Below the pieces are notes generated by a model. It saw only the letters and a list, made by a program, of their open reading frames with translations, was not told the DNA's origin and ran no database searches. A program made the translations under genes and the position numbers. A stretch of DNA of 64,000 nt from an uncultured Bacteroidales bacterium (GTDB lineage Bacteria; Bacteroidota; Bacteroidia; Bacteroidales; Bacteroidaceae): NCBI GenBank assembly GCA_949297215.1, contig CASFRV010000004.1, forward strand, positions 1 through 64,000. Direction: 5' to 3'. Shown here one piece after another: positions 15,155 through 25,229 of this stretch; within the stretch, counting starts at the first letter, position 1, and every line of letters starts with the position of its first letter.

Positions 15155-15239
15155 CGCTGAGCGGCACGCACCGCATCACGCCGCAGCCCGGGCACAGGCC
15201 GTCCGCTTTCATACCAACAACCACATCCATCCATCATCA

Positions 15240-16511
15240 ATGAAAAAAGGAACCATTTGCGTGCAAGGCGGCTGGCAACCCAAGAATGGAGAAGCCCGCG
15301 TGCTGCCCATCTACCAGAGTACGACGTTCAAATACGACTCGTCCGAACAAATGGCCCGTCTCTTCGACTTGAAAGAAACGGGCTATTTCTATACCCGCCT
15401 GCAAAACCCCACGTGCGACGCCGTGGCCGCCAAGATTGCCGCCCTCGAAGGTGGCTCGGCAGCCATGCTCACCTCGTCGGGCCAGGCGGCCAACTTCTAC
15501 GCCGTCTTCAACATCTGCTGCGAGGGCGACCATTTCCTGGCTGCCAACAACATCTATGGCGGAACGTTCAACCTCTTCGGCGTCACCATGCGGCGCATGG
15601 GCATCGAGTGCACCTTCTACGACCCCGACCAGCCCGACCAGGAGATTGAAAAGCTCATCCGCCCCAACACGAAGTGCATCTTCGGCGAAACCATCACCAA
15701 CCCCGCCTGCCACATCTTCGACATTGAGCGCTTTGCACGCCTGGCCCACCGCCACGGCATCCCCCTCATCGTCGACAACACGTTTCCCACACCCGTCAAC
15801 TGCCGGCCCATCGAGTGGGGCGCCGACATCGTGACCCACTCCACCACCAAGTATATGGACGGCCACGCCACGGCCGTGGGCGGCGCCGTCGTGGAGAGCG
15901 GCCGCTTCGACTGGAAAGCCTCGGCCGACAAGTTCCCGGGCCTGTGCACGCCCGACGCCAGCTACCACGGCCTGACGTTTGCCGACGCCTTCGGCCCCAC
16001 GGCCTACATCACCAAGGCCACGGCACAGCTCCAACGCGACTTCGGCTCGGCCCAGAGCCCCGAAAACGCCTTCCTGCTGAACCTGGGCCTCGAAACGCTC
16101 CACCTGCGCATGAAGCGCCACTGCGAGAACGCTCAGGCCGTGGCCGAGTTTCTCAGCGCCGACCCGCGCGTGGCCTGGGTGAGCTTCTCGGGCCTGCCGG
16201 GCGACAAATATCACGCGCTGGCTGCGAAATACTGCCCCAACGGCGGCTGCGGCGTGCTGGCCTTCGGCCTGAAAGGCACGCGCCAGGAGGCCATCCGCTT
16301 CATGGACAGCCTGCGTCTGGTGAGCATAGCCACCCATGTGGCCGATGCCCGCTCGTGCGTACTGCACCCCGCCAGCCACACCCACCGGCAGCTCTCCGAC
16401 GAGCAGCTTCGCGCCGCCGGCATCGCCCCCGACCTCATCCGCTTCTCGGTGGGCATCGAGGACATCGACGACATCCTGGCCGACGTGCGTCAGGCCCTCG
16501 ACAAGATCTGA
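15240..16511 (+). CDS. metY: O-acetylhomoserine sulfhydrylase/aminocarboxypropyltransferase
   Basis: 423 residues, full length for the Cys/Met metabolism PLP family (fold type I). It converts O-acetyl-L-homoserine and sulfide (or methanethiol) to homocysteine (or methionine). SGQAAN (about residues 80-85) contributes to cofactor phosphate binding; DNTFPTPVNCRPIEWGADIV carries the Asp that pairs with the pyridine nitrogen. The Schiff-base lysine is Lys204 in HSTTKYMDGH. The GYFYTRLQNPT block fits the OAH-sulfhydrylase branch rather than MetB/MetC. A hairpin follows it and no other sulfur-assimilation gene is adjacent. Confidence 0.92.
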   Translation: MKKGTICVQGGWQPKNGEARVLPIYQSTTFKYDSSEQMARLFDLKETGYFYTRLQNPTCDAVAAKIAALEGGSAAMLTSSGQAANFYAVFNICCEGDHFLAANNIYGGTFNLFGVTMRRMGIECTFYDPDQPDQEIEKLIRPNTKCIFGETITNPACHIFDIERFARLAHRHGIPLIVDNTFPTPVNCRPIEWGADIVTHSTTKYMDGHATAVGGAVVESGRFDWKASADKFPGLCTPDASYHGLTFADAFGPTAYITKATAQLQRDFGSAQSPENAFLLNLGLETLHLRMKRHCENAQAVAEFLSADPRVAWVSFSGLPGDKYHALAAKYCPNGGCGVLAFGLKGTRQEAIRFMDSLRLVSIATHVADARSCVLHPASHTHRQLSDEQLRAAGIAPDLIRFSVGIEDIDDILADVRQALDKI

Positions 16512-16534
16512 CACGCACGCCGCGCTCCACATAG

Positions 16535-16590
16535 CGTTCCGCGCGCACCGGCGCCCCTCGGGCCCCGGGCGCGCGGAACGTCGTCTTTCG
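16535..16590 (+). terminator. Terminator after metY
   Basis: Arms CGTTCCGCGCG and CGCGCGGAACG enclose a GC-rich inner stem and are followed by TCGTCTTTCG. The T tract is weak, but position and stem length fit. Confidence 0.65.
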
Positions 16591-16769
16591 CCCTCAGGCC
16601 CCGCCTGTCGCGGCCTACCCTGTGCGGGCCGCCGGCCCTCCACCGCCCCACGCGGAGGAGAGCTGGCGCCCCACTTTTAACACAAGGCGATAACCGTTTA
16701 CCAATCAGCCCATTATGAACAGCACTATGCCGGGCACAGCTCACAATCCTTAAAAAATTATATACCGGG

Positions 16770-16801
16770 TGGGGAATTGTGGGGAAAATGTCGTAATTTT
16801 G
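16770..16801 (+). promoter_or_regulatory. dcw promoter with tandem MraZ-type operator boxes
   Basis: Two TGGGG boxes at 16770-16774 and 16780-16784 are separated by exactly five bases. MraZ is known to bind direct TGGG repeats with 5-base gaps upstream of its own gene. The -7 element TAATTTTG is at 16794-16801, 18 bases before the mraZ ATG, so the boxes fall in the -10 to -35 zone where a bound protein would block initiation. The other bases in 16512-16818 hold the metY terminator and nothing else I recognise. Confidence 0.65.
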
Positions 16802-16818
16802 AAAATCCTAACGCCGTT

Positions 16819-17274
16819 ATGCGATTTACCGGTACGATAGAGGCAAAAACTGACGCAAAGGGCCGCGTGTTCCTGCCGTCGGCGTTCCGCAAGGCCCTGG
16901 CCGACACGGACGGACGCCTCGTGCTGAAACCCGACGTGTTCGAGCTCTGCCTCGTGGTCTACCCCTTCGCCGTCTGGGAAGCCGAGGTGACGGCGCTGCG
17001 CAGCCGCCTGAACCGCTGGAACGCCCGCGAAGCCATGGTGCTGCGCCAGTTTATGGCCGACGCCGAGGTGCTTGAGCTCGACGCCAACGGCCGTTTCCTC
17101 ATTCCTCGCCGCTACCTGCACGCCGCCGCCATCGAGCACGCCGTGACCTTCATCGGTCTGGACGACCGCATCGAGATATGGGGCGGACAGCGGGGCGAAA
17201 CGCCCTTTATGCCGCGCGAAGCCTTCGGCGCCGCCCTCGAACAACTCATGACTCCCTCACCCGAAACGCCATGA
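16819..17274 (+). CDS. mraZ: Transcriptional regulator MraZ
   Basis: 151 residues from the ATG at 16819, giving the canonical start MRFTGTIEAKTDAKGRVFLPSAFRKAL. Two SpoVT/AbrB-like repeats (about 5-50 and 80-125; DAKGRVFLPSAFR and DANGRFLIPRRYL) match the MraZ architecture. It is a DNA-binding autoregulator of the division and cell-wall cluster. The stop TGA overlaps the next ATG (ATGA at 17271-17274), implying translational coupling with rsmH. TGGGG boxes just upstream fit autoregulation. Confidence 0.93.
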   Translation: MRFTGTIEAKTDAKGRVFLPSAFRKALADTDGRLVLKPDVFELCLVVYPFAVWEAEVTALRSRLNRWNAREAMVLRQFMADAEVLELDANGRFLIPRRYLHAAAIEHAVTFIGLDDRIEIWGGQRGETPFMPREAFGAALEQLMTPSPETP

Positions 17275-18191
17275 CCACAGCTCCCACCTATCATGTCCCC
17301 GTGCTGCTGCACGAAAGCGTCGACGCCCTCGTGGGCCGACGCGACGGCATCTACGTCGACGCCACCTTTGGCGGAGGCGGCCACTCGCGCGAGATACTGA
17401 CCCGCCTCAGCCCCGAGGGCCGTCTCTACGCCTTCGACCAGGACGCCGACGCCGAACGCAACGTGCCCGCGGGCGATGGGCGGCTGACGTTCGTGAGGAG
17501 CAACTTCCGCTTCCTGGACAACTGGATGCACTACTACGGCGTCGAGGCGCTGGACGGACTGCTGGCCGATCTGGGCGTGTCGAGCCACCACTTCGACGAC
17601 GAGCAGCGCGGCTTCTCCTTCCGCTTCGACGCTCCGCTCGACATGCGCATGAACGGACGCGGCGGAGCGACGGCGGCCGACGTGGTCAACAGCTACGACG
17701 AAGAACGCCTGGCCGACCTCTTCCGCCTCTATGGCGAGATGAAGCAGGCCCGACGGGCCGCCGCGGCCATCGCGAAGGCACGCAGCGCCCAGCCCCTGAC
17801 CACCGTGGGCCGGCTGCTCGACGTGCTCACGCCCCTCATGCCGCGCGAGCGCGAAAAGAAAGAACTGGCCAAAGCCTTCCAGGCCCTGCGCATCGAGGTG
17901 AACCACGAGATGGACGCCCTGCACGACCTGCTTGACGCGGCCATACGCCGCCTGCGGCCCGGCGGCCGCCTGGTGGTGCTGACCTACCACTCGCTGGAAG
18001 ACCGCCTCGTCAAGAACTACATGCGCGCAGGCAACGCCGAGGGCCGCGTCGAGCAGGACTTCTATGGCAACAGGCTGGCCCCGCTGCGCCCCGTCAACAC
18101 GAAGGTAATCGTGCCGTCGGCCGCAGAACAGGAAGAAAACCCGCGCAGCCGCAGCGCCAAACTGCGCATTGCTGAAAAAATAGCCGACTGA
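17271..18191 (+). CDS. rsmH: 16S rRNA (cytosine(1402)-N4)-methyltransferase RsmH
   Basis: 306 residues from the ATG that overlaps the mraZ stop. It uses SAM to methylate N4 of C1402 in 16S rRNA. The N-terminal HVPVLLHESVDAL, SAM-binding DATFGGGGHSREIL, DGLLADLGVSSHHFDD, GFSFRFDAPLDMRMN and the C-terminal TYHSLEDRLVKNYMR are all family signatures. It is the second gene of the dcw cluster; ftsL follows after 41 bases. Confidence 0.95.
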   Translation: MTTAPTYHVPVLLHESVDALVGRRDGIYVDATFGGGGHSREILTRLSPEGRLYAFDQDADAERNVPAGDGRLTFVRSNFRFLDNWMHYYGVEALDGLLADLGVSSHHFDDEQRGFSFRFDAPLDMRMNGRGGATAADVVNSYDEERLADLFRLYGEMKQARRAAAAIAKARSAQPLTTVGRLLDVLTPLMPREREKKELAKAFQALRIEVNHEMDALHDLLDAAIRRLRPGGRLVVLTYHSLEDRLVKNYMRAGNAEGRVEQDFYGNRLAPLRPVNTKVIVPSAAEQEENPRSRSAKLRIAEKIAD

Positions 18192-18232
18192 CGCCCTCCA
18201 ACCTCTGGACCCACGACATAAACAGGACGAAA

Positions 18233-18754
18233 ATGGATGAAAAAAAGCACGAAAACATCGATGAAATCGTAGAAAAAGCCCTCACGCCCGTGCCCGACGA
18301 CGACGAGGCGACGCCCACAGCGCCCCGGGACGCCGCGACGGACGGAAACGACGGCAAAACCGACGAAAAGCCCGAAGAAAAACGTGCCCGGGCCAGCTTC
18401 AGGCGCCTCACGGACGAGGACGACGGGGAAGGCAACGTCAACGTGTCGCTGCGCACCATCCTGGGTGGCGACATCCTGGCCGGGCGGTGGTTTCGCCGTC
18501 AGTTTGGCTTCATCCTGCTCCTGGTCTTTTTCGCCATCATCTACGTGGCCAACCGCTACGCCTGCCAGCAGGAAATGATAGACCGCATCAACCTGTCGGA
18601 CACGCTGCTCGACGCCCGCTACAAAGCCCTGACACGGTCGAGCGAACTGCTCGAAAAAACCCTGCGCAGCCGCGTCGAAGAGTCGCTGGCCGACTCGACG
18701 CTGCGCACGCCCACCACGCCTCCGTATCTCCTTAAAATTGAAGAAGAACCATGA
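18233..18754 (+). CDS. ftsL: FtsL-like cell division protein
   Basis: 173 residues. An acidic, disordered cytoplasmic N-terminus of about 95 residues (rich in Asp, Glu, Pro, Ala) precedes a single membrane segment (about 96-116; FGFILLLVFFAIIYVANRYA). A short periplasmic part of roughly 57 residues with coiled-coil potential (LDARYKALTRSSELLEKTLRSRVEESL) ends the protein. Assignment as FtsL rests on size, bitopic layout and position between rsmH and the division transpeptidase, not on sequence identity. The last codons overlap the ftsI start (ATGA at 18751). The unusually long cytoplasmic tail is common in Bacteroidota homologues. Confidence 0.8.
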   Translation: MDEKKHENIDEIVEKALTPVPDDDEATPTAPRDAATDGNDGKTDEKPEEKRARASFRRLTDEDDGEGNVNVSLRTILGGDILAGRWFRRQFGFILLLVFFAIIYVANRYACQQEMIDRINLSDTLLDARYKALTRSSELLEKTLRSRVEESLADSTLRTPTTPPYLLKIEEEP

Positions 18755-21015
18755 AGTTTCCATCGAAAAGCGTAATGCCGCGCTACTTTCTCGTCGTAGC
18801 GCTGATGTGTCTGCTGGGCCTCATCGTGCTGTGGCGCGCGGGCTACATCATGTTTGTCGAGCGCGACTTCTGGCTCGAAGCCGGGAAACACTACGTGCGC
18901 ACCAACCGCACGCTGCCCGCCACACGCGGCAACATCCTGGCCGACGACGGTCAGGTGCTGGCAGCCTCCATTCCCGAATACAAAATGTTCATGGACTTCA
19001 TGTCATGGGAAAAGAAAGACACCGCCCGCCGCGACCGCGAACAGCACTGGCGCGACTCGGTGCTCACGGCCGACCTGCCCGCCATTGCCGAGGGCATGAA
19101 GCAGCTCTTCCCCGAAATAGACACCGAAGAATTCATCGCCCACATGAAGGAAGGCCGGCAGCGGAAGAGCCACCACTGGCCCATCTACCCGAAACGCGTG
19201 ACCTACATACAATATTGCGAGGTGAAAAAGCTGCCCCTCTTCTCCTTCTCGGCCAACAAGGGCGGCTTCCACGTCGAGGACTTCCAGACGCGCAAAAACC
19301 CCTACGGACGCCTGGCAGCCCGCACCATCGGCGACCTCTATAAGGGCATCGACTCGGCCCGCTGCGGCATTGAGCTCAGCTTCGACTCCATTCTGCGCGG
19401 CAAGCCCGGCAGCTACCGGCGGCAAAAGGTGCGCGGGCGCTTCATCCCCTTTGTGGAACGCCCGGCCGTGGACGGCCTCGACGTGCAGACCACCCTCAAC
19501 GTCAACATGCAGGACATCTGCGAGAAAGCCCTGGGCGACCAGCTGAAAGAGCTGAATGCCGAGATGGGCGTGTGCATCCTGATGGAGGTGGCCACGGGCG
19601 ACATCAAGGCCATCACCAGCCTGACGCGACAGGCCGACGGCAACTACCGCGAAACGTGGCCTTATGCCGTCAGCGGACTGTATGAACCGGGCTCGGTCTT
19701 CAAGCCCATGAGCTTCATGGTGGCCATGGACGACGGCTACCTCAAAACGACCGACCAGGTGGACGTGGGCAACGGCATCAGGGAAATGTACGGACGCTTC
19801 ATGCGCGACCACAACTGGCGCAGCGGTGGCTACGGCGTGCTCACCGTGCCGCAGGTGCTGCAAAAATCGTCGAACATCGGCGTGAGCCATTTCATCGATA
19901 AATTCTACCACGAGCAACCCGAAAAATTCGTGGACGGCCTGTATCGCATCGGCGTGGCCGAGGACCTGAAAGTGCCCATCCCCGGCGCTGCCAAACCACG
20001 CATACGACGCCCCCTGCCCGACGGCAGCAACTGGTCGCGCACGGCCCTGCCGTGGATGAGCATCGGATACGAAACACAGCTCCCGCCCCTCTCCACACTG
20101 AACTTTTATAACGGTGTGGCCAACGGAGGCAAGCTCCTGCGCCCCCGCCTGGTGAAGGCCATACTGAAGGACGGCGAGGTGGTGCGCGAGTTCCCCGTGA
20201 CGGTGCTGCGCGAGCAGATGGCCAAGCCCGAAGTGGTGAAAGACATTCAGGACATGCTGGAATCGGTAGTCAGCGTGGGCCTGGGCAAAAAGGCCGGCTC
20301 GCCACAGTTTCACGTCTCGGGTAAGACGGGAACCGCGCAGATATGGACAAAGGCAGGCTTCTCCTCGCAATACCTCGTCTCGTTTGCAGGCTACTTTCCC
20401 TCGGAAAAACCGCTCTATTCGTGCATCGTCTGCATCCAGAAGCATGCTCCCGCCTCGGGCGGCGGGCATTGCGGCCCCGTGTTCCGACGGGTGGCCGAAA
20501 TGGTCATGGCCCAGCGCTTCAACACCGACTATTCCGCCGCCCGCGACACGCTGCACGTGTCGGCCCCCGTCGTGTGCGACGGCAACCTGACGGCTGCGGC
20601 CGACGCGCTGAGCAGCTTGGGCGTGACCTACACGGCCCGCTTCGAAAGTCCTACGGGCGAAATCGTATGGGGAAGCACCGAAACGCTCGACAACTCCGTA
20701 GAAATGGAGCGCGACGAGACGCAGCCGGGCATCATGCCCGACCTAGAAGGCTACGGCCTGCGCGACGCCGTGTTCCGCCTCGAAAAGATGGGGCTGCGCG
20801 TCAAGGCCACCGGCGTGGGCCGCGTGACGAAACAGAGCCTGCGGCCGGGCGAAAAAACAACGCGGGGCGAAACCGTGGAACTGACGCTCGACCTGCCGAA
20901 GGGCACCCGACGGAAAGCTACGGCACCCGCGGCATCCACCCAGACAAAGCCGAAAGCAACCCCAGCATCCGGCCGCGACACCACTCAGAAGCGCGACAGC
21001 GTGAAACACCACTGA
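18751..21015 (+). CDS. ftsI: Division-specific penicillin-binding protein (FtsI/PBP3) with PASTA domain
   Basis: 754 residues. One N-terminal membrane anchor (about 7-27) is followed by a PBP dimerisation domain (about 45-230) and the transpeptidase domain (about 245-595). Its catalytic motifs are SxxK in EPGSVFKPMSF (near 315), SSN in KSSNIGVS (near 371) and KTG in SGKTGTAQIW (near 524). C-terminal PASTA-type sequence (about 600-720; MPDLEGYGLRDAVFRLEKMGL) and a basic Thr/Lys tail complete it. It cross-links septal peptidoglycan with FtsW. The start overlaps ftsL by four bases. Confidence 0.94.
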   Translation: MKFPSKSVMPRYFLVVALMCLLGLIVLWRAGYIMFVERDFWLEAGKHYVRTNRTLPATRGNILADDGQVLAASIPEYKMFMDFMSWEKKDTARRDREQHWRDSVLTADLPAIAEGMKQLFPEIDTEEFIAHMKEGRQRKSHHWPIYPKRVTYIQYCEVKKLPLFSFSANKGGFHVEDFQTRKNPYGRLAARTIGDLYKGIDSARCGIELSFDSILRGKPGSYRRQKVRGRFIPFVERPAVDGLDVQTTLNVNMQDICEKALGDQLKELNAEMGVCILMEVATGDIKAITSLTRQADGNYRETWPYAVSGLYEPGSVFKPMSFMVAMDDGYLKTTDQVDVGNGIREMYGRFMRDHNWRSGGYGVLTVPQVLQKSSNIGVSHFIDKFYHEQPEKFVDGLYRIGVAEDLKVPIPGAAKPRIRRPLPDGSNWSRTALPWMSIGYETQLPPLSTLNFYNGVANGGKLLRPRLVKAILKDGEVVREFPVTVLREQMAKPEVVKDIQDMLESVVSVGLGKKAGSPQFHVSGKTGTAQIWTKAGFSSQYLVSFAGYFPSEKPLYSCIVCIQKHAPASGGGHCGPVFRRVAEMVMAQRFNTDYSAARDTLHVSAPVVCDGNLTAAADALSSLGVTYTARFESPTGEIVWGSTETLDNSVEMERDETQPGIMPDLEGYGLRDAVFRLEKMGLRVKATGVGRVTKQSLRPGEKTTRGETVELTLDLPKGTRRKATAPAASTQTKPKATPASGRDTTQKRDSVKHH

Positions 21016-21081
21016 TGCCTGCCGCCGGGCCCGGCGGCTTTTAGAAAACAACTTCAACAAAACTCTTCAAGATATACGACA

Positions 21082-22539
21082 ATGAAACTGTCAGAAGTCA
21101 TCAAGAAAGTGAGCCCCGTGGAAACACGCGGCAACTTGGATATGGAAATCACGGGCGTTGCCACCGACTCGCGACGGGTGGCCACCGGCAACTTATTCGT
21201 GGCCGTCAAAGGGACGCAAACCGACGGCCATGCCTACATCCCCATGGCCCTGGAAAAAGGAGCGACCGCCGTCATGATATGCGAAGAGCCGTCGGCACCG
21301 CTGCCCGAGAACGTGGCCGTCGTACGCGTGGACGACACAGAGGATGCCGTGGGCAAGGTGGCCACGCAGTTCTGGGGCGACCCCACGGCACGGATGAAGC
21401 TCGTCGGCGTGACGGGCACCAACGGCAAAACCACCATCGCCACGCTGCTCTACCGCCTCTTCACAGCGCTGGGCCACAAGTGTGGCCTCTGCTCCACCGT
21501 GTGCAACTACATCGACGGCGAGGAAATACCCGCCGACCACACCACGCCCGACCCCGTGACGCTCAACAACCTGCTGGCACGCATGGCCGACGCAGGATGC
21601 GAGTATGCTTTCATGGAATGCAGCTCGCATGCCATTCATCAGAAGCGTATCGGCGGCCTGCGCTTCGCCGGGGGTATCTTTACGAACCTTACCCGCGACC
21701 ATTTGGACTATCATAAAACGTTTGAGAACTATCGCGACGCGAAAAAGGCCTTCTTCGACGGGCTGGGTAAGGACGCTTTCGTCATCACCAACGCCGACGA
21801 CAAGAACGGCATGGTGATGGTGCAGAACACCCGCGCCACGGTAAAGACCTACTCCACACGCACGGCGGCCGACTTCAAGGGGCGCATTCTCGAAGAGAGC
21901 ATCGAGGGAATGCTGCTCGACATCGATGGCCACGAAGTGAGCGTCCATTTCGTGGGGCGCTTCAACGTGTCGAACCTGCTGGCCGTCTACGGAGCTGCCG
22001 TACAGCTGGGCGTCGAACCCGTCGAGGCCCTGCGCGTGCTGTCGTCGCTCCACCCCGTCAACGGACGCTTCGAAACCATCCGATCGCCCAAGGGCGTGAG
22101 CGCCGTCATCGACTATGCCCACACCCCCGACGCCCTGGCCAACGTGTTAGGCGCCATACGCGAAGTGCTCCGCGACAAGGGGCAGATCATTACCGTCTGC
22201 GGCGCGGGAGGCAACCGCGACAAGGGCAAACGCCCCCTCATGGCGCGTGAGGCGGCCGACCGCAGCGACCGCGTGGTCATCACAAGCGACAACCCGCGCT
22301 TCGAAGAGCCGCAAGCCATCATCGACGACATGCTGGCCGGCCTCGACGCCGAGCAGGCTGCCAAGACCATCAGCATTGCCGACCGCCGCGAGGCCATCCG
22401 TGCCGCCGTCATGATGGCCCGCCCGGGCGACGTCATCCTCGTGGCGGGCAAAGGCCACGAACCCTACCAGGAAGTGAAAGGCGTAAAGCACCATTTCGAC
22501 GATCATGAGGAGGTGCGCGCAGCCTTCGGCCTGGCCTGA
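21082..22539 (+). CDS. murE: UDP-MurNAc-L-Ala-D-Glu:meso-diaminopimelate ligase
   Basis: 485 residues. Cytosolic ATP-dependent Mur ligase adding the third stem-peptide residue. The N-terminal UDP-binding domain has [16 protein letters not shown], the ATP loop is [15 protein letters not shown] (about 109-123), and the central domain has [14 protein letters not shown] with the carbamylated-lysine region. The C-terminal signature DNPRFEEP (near 403) is the DNPR motif that selects meso-diaminopimelate over lysine. It begins 66 bases after ftsI. Confidence 0.96.
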   Translation: MKLSEVIKKVSPVETRGNLDMEITGVATDSRRVATGNLFVAVKGTQTDGHAYIPMALEKGATAVMICEEPSAPLPENVAVVRVDDTEDAVGKVATQFWGDPTARMKLVGVTGTNGKTTIATLLYRLFTALGHKCGLCSTVCNYIDGEEIPADHTTPDPVTLNNLLARMADAGCEYAFMECSSHAIHQKRIGGLRFAGGIFTNLTRDHLDYHKTFENYRDAKKAFFDGLGKDAFVITNADDKNGMVMVQNTRATVKTYSTRTAADFKGRILEESIEGMLLDIDGHEVSVHFVGRFNVSNLLAVYGAAVQLGVEPVEALRVLSSLHPVNGRFETIRSPKGVSAVIDYAHTPDALANVLGAIREVLRDKGQIITVCGAGGNRDKGKRPLMAREAADRSDRVVITSDNPRFEEPQAIIDDMLAGLDAEQAAKTISIADRREAIRAAVMMARPGDVILVAGKGHEPYQEVKGVKHHFDDHEEVRAAFGLA

Positions 22540-22565
22540 CCTCATCCATCCAAAGCTACGACGTT

Positions 22566-23837
22566 ATGCTCTACTATTTCTTCCGTTTCCTCGAACAGTT
22601 TGGTGTGCCCGGCTCAGGCCTGTGGTCGTACATCTCCTTCCGCTCGCTGTTGGCCCTGATGCTGGCGCTCATCGTTTCCATGTGGTTTGGCGAATACTTC
22701 ATCAAATGGATGAAACGCCACAACATCAGCGAAGTGCAGCGCGACGCATCGATCGATCCGTTCGGCGTGCAGAAGCTGAACGTCCCGTCAATGGGCGGCA
22801 TCATCATCATCGTTTCGACGCTCATCCCCTGCCTGCTGCTGGGCCGCCTGCGCAACATCTACATGATCCTCATGATTGTGACGACGGTATGGCTCGGCCT
22901 GCTCGGTTTCCTGGACGACTACATCAAAAACTTCAAGAAAAACAAGGACGGCCTGCCGGGCAAGTTCAAGATACTGGGCCAGGTGACACTGGGACTCATC
23001 GTGGGTCTGACGCTCTATTTCAGCCCCGACGCCGTCATCCGCGAGAACGTGGAAATGCAACGCAACGGAACCACCACGGAGATCGTACACAAAAGCGAGG
23101 CCGTCAAGTCGACAAAGACAACCATCCCCTTTGTCAAAAACAACAACCTCGATTATGCCGAGATCATGGCTTTCTGTGGAAAATACAAGACGCAGGCCGG
23201 CTGGATTCTCTTTGTCATCGTGACCATCTTCGTCATTACGGCCGTCTCGAACGGAGCCAATCTGAACGACGGCATGGACGGCATGGCCGCGGGCAACTCT
23301 GCCATCATCTGCATCGCGCTGGGCGTACTGGCCTACGTGTCGAGCCACATCGAGTTCGCCAGTTACCTCAACATCATGTACATCCCGCGCTCCGAGGAGC
23401 TGGTGGTTTTCATCGCAGCCATGGTGGGAGCGCTCATCGGCTTCCTGTGGTATAACGCCTATCCCGCCCAAATCTTCATGGGCGACACGGGCTCGCTCAC
23501 CATCGGCGGCGTCATCGCCGTGCTGGCCATCATCATCCACAAGGAACTGCTCATCCCCATCCTTTGCGGCATCTTCCTCATCGAGAGCCTGAGCGTTATT
23601 CTGCAAGTGGAGTATTTCAAGACGGGAAAGCGCAAGGGCATCAAGCGACGCATCTTCAAACGCACGCCCATCCACGACAACTTCCGCGTGCTGCCCGGGC
23701 AGCTCGACCCCGAGTGCCGCTACCTGCTGCGCAACTGGCCGCAGGGCGCCTGGCATGAGTCGAAAGTGACCGTTCGCTTCTGGATTACCACCATTCTGCT
23801 GGCTGCCGCCACCATCATCACCCTGAAAATCAGATAA
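22566..23837 (+). CDS. mraY: Phospho-N-acetylmuramoyl-pentapeptide-transferase
   Basis: 423 residues, polytopic inner-membrane enzyme with about 10 membrane segments. It transfers phospho-MurNAc-pentapeptide to undecaprenyl phosphate, giving lipid I. Visible family motifs are PSMGGIIII near the N-terminus, FLDDYIKNFKKNKDGLPGKFK (the aspartate-rich DD motif), NLNDGMDGMAAGNS, and FMGDTGSLTIGG followed by the histidine motif KRTPIHDNFR. It is longer than the E. coli protein (360) owing to an inserted periplasmic loop (about 160-205), usual for Bacteroidota. Transcribed with its neighbours (26-base gap to murE). Confidence 0.96.
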   Translation: MLYYFFRFLEQFGVPGSGLWSYISFRSLLALMLALIVSMWFGEYFIKWMKRHNISEVQRDASIDPFGVQKLNVPSMGGIIIIVSTLIPCLLLGRLRNIYMILMIVTTVWLGLLGFLDDYIKNFKKNKDGLPGKFKILGQVTLGLIVGLTLYFSPDAVIRENVEMQRNGTTTEIVHKSEAVKSTKTTIPFVKNNNLDYAEIMAFCGKYKTQAGWILFVIVTIFVITAVSNGANLNDGMDGMAAGNSAIICIALGVLAYVSSHIEFASYLNIMYIPRSEELVVFIAAMVGALIGFLWYNAYPAQIFMGDTGSLTIGGVIAVLAIIIHKELLIPILCGIFLIESLSVILQVEYFKTGKRKGIKRRIFKRTPIHDNFRVLPGQLDPECRYLLRNWPQGAWHESKVTVRFWITTILLAAATIITLKIR

Positions 23838-23861
23838 AGAAACCAACAAACCACACATATC

Positions 23862-25229
23862 ATGGCTCGTATCGTCATACTGGGAGCCGCCGAAAGCGGT
23901 GTAGGCGCCGCCATCCTAGCACAAAAGGAGGGCTTCGACGTTTTCGTTTCGGACAAAGGCTCCATCCAAGACAAATACAAAGCACTGCTCGACAGCCACG
24001 GGCTGCCATGGGAGGAGCATCAGCACACCGAAAGCCTCATCCTCAACGCCGACGAGGTCATCAAGAGCCCGGGCATCCCCGAAAATGCTCCAATGGTGCT
24101 TAAAATAAAGGAAAGGCGCATTCCCATCATCAGCGAAATCGAGTTTGCTGGCCGATTCACCGACGCCCGCATGATTGGCATCACGGGCAGCAACGGCAAG
24201 ACCACCACCACCTCACTCATCTACCACATCCTACGCTCGGCAGGCTTCAACGTGGGGCTGGCAGGCAACATCGGTCGCAGCCTGGCCCTGCAAGTGGCGG
24301 AGGAACCGCACGACTGGTACGTCATCGAACTCTCGTCCTTCCAGCTTGACGGCATGTACACGTTCCGAACCAACGTGGCTGTGTTGCTCAACATCACGCC
24401 CGACCACCTCGACCGCTACGACAACTGCATGCAGCACTACGTCGACGCCAAAATGCGCATCCTGCGCAACCAGCAGCCCGACGATTGCTTCATCTATTGG
24501 GCACAGGACTACCACGTGGGCCACGAACTGGCGAAATACGACGTGGAAAGCCGCGTCTGCGCCTTCTCCGACACCGAGAGCCCGGGCTTCGACGCCTTCC
24601 CCACCGACGGCATGCTCCACATCGCGGCTCCCGTGCCGTTCGAGATGCCGCTGGCCGAGCTTTCGCTGCCGGGACGCCACAACCTGCGCAATTCCATGGC
24701 GGCCGCCATGGCCGCTCTGGCCGCAGGCGTCGCTCCTGCCAACGTGCGCCGCGGCCTGTCGGACTTCCCGGGCGTGGAGCACCGCCTCGAAAAGGTGTGC
24801 GACGTCGACGGCGTCCATTACGTCAACGACTCTAAGGCCACGAACGTCGACGCCTGCCGCTGGGCTCTCGAAAGCATGACCACCCCCGTGGTGCTCATCC
24901 TCGGCGGAACCGACAAAGGCAACGACTATAACGACATCAAGGCGCTGGTGGCCGAGAAATGCCACGCCCTCGTCTATCTTGGGGCCGACAACGGGAAACT
25001 GCACCGTTTCTTCGATGAAATGGGCCTTGCCGTGGCCGATACCCACTCGATGGCCGACTGCGTCGAAGCCTGTGCCCGCCTGGCCCGCCCGGGCGACACC
25101 GTGCTGCTCAGCCCCTGCTGCGCCAGCTTCGACTTGTTTAAGAACATGGCCGACCGCGGCTGCCAGTTCAAGGCCTTGGTGCGCGCACGGCTTGAAGCGT
25201 CAGCTTCCAACACTCCCACCGAGCCATGA
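23862..25229 (+). CDS. murD: UDP-N-acetylmuramoylalanine:D-glutamate ligase
   Basis: 455 residues. Mur ligase adding D-Glu to UDP-MurNAc-L-Ala. The Rossmann-like N-terminus ILGAAESGVGAAILA, the ATP loop GITGSNGKTTTTSLIYH (near 109), ELSSFQLDGM, NITPDHLDRYD, and the C-terminal NDSKATNVDACRWALES and LSPCCASFDLFKNMADRG blocks are all typical of MurD. Its stop overlaps the ftsW start (ATGA at 25226-25229), so the two are translationally coupled. Confidence 0.96.
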   Translation: MARIVILGAAESGVGAAILAQKEGFDVFVSDKGSIQDKYKALLDSHGLPWEEHQHTESLILNADEVIKSPGIPENAPMVLKIKERRIPIISEIEFAGRFTDARMIGITGSNGKTTTTSLIYHILRSAGFNVGLAGNIGRSLALQVAEEPHDWYVIELSSFQLDGMYTFRTNVAVLLNITPDHLDRYDNCMQHYVDAKMRILRNQQPDDCFIYWAQDYHVGHELAKYDVESRVCAFSDTESPGFDAFPTDGMLHIAAPVPFEMPLAELSLPGRHNLRNSMAAAMAALAAGVAPANVRRGLSDFPGVEHRLEKVCDVDGVHYVNDSKATNVDACRWALESMTTPVVLILGGTDKGNDYNDIKALVAEKCHALVYLGADNGKLHRFFDEMGLAVADTHSMADCVEACARLARPGDTVLLSPCCASFDLFKNMADRGCQFKALVRARLEASASNTPTEP

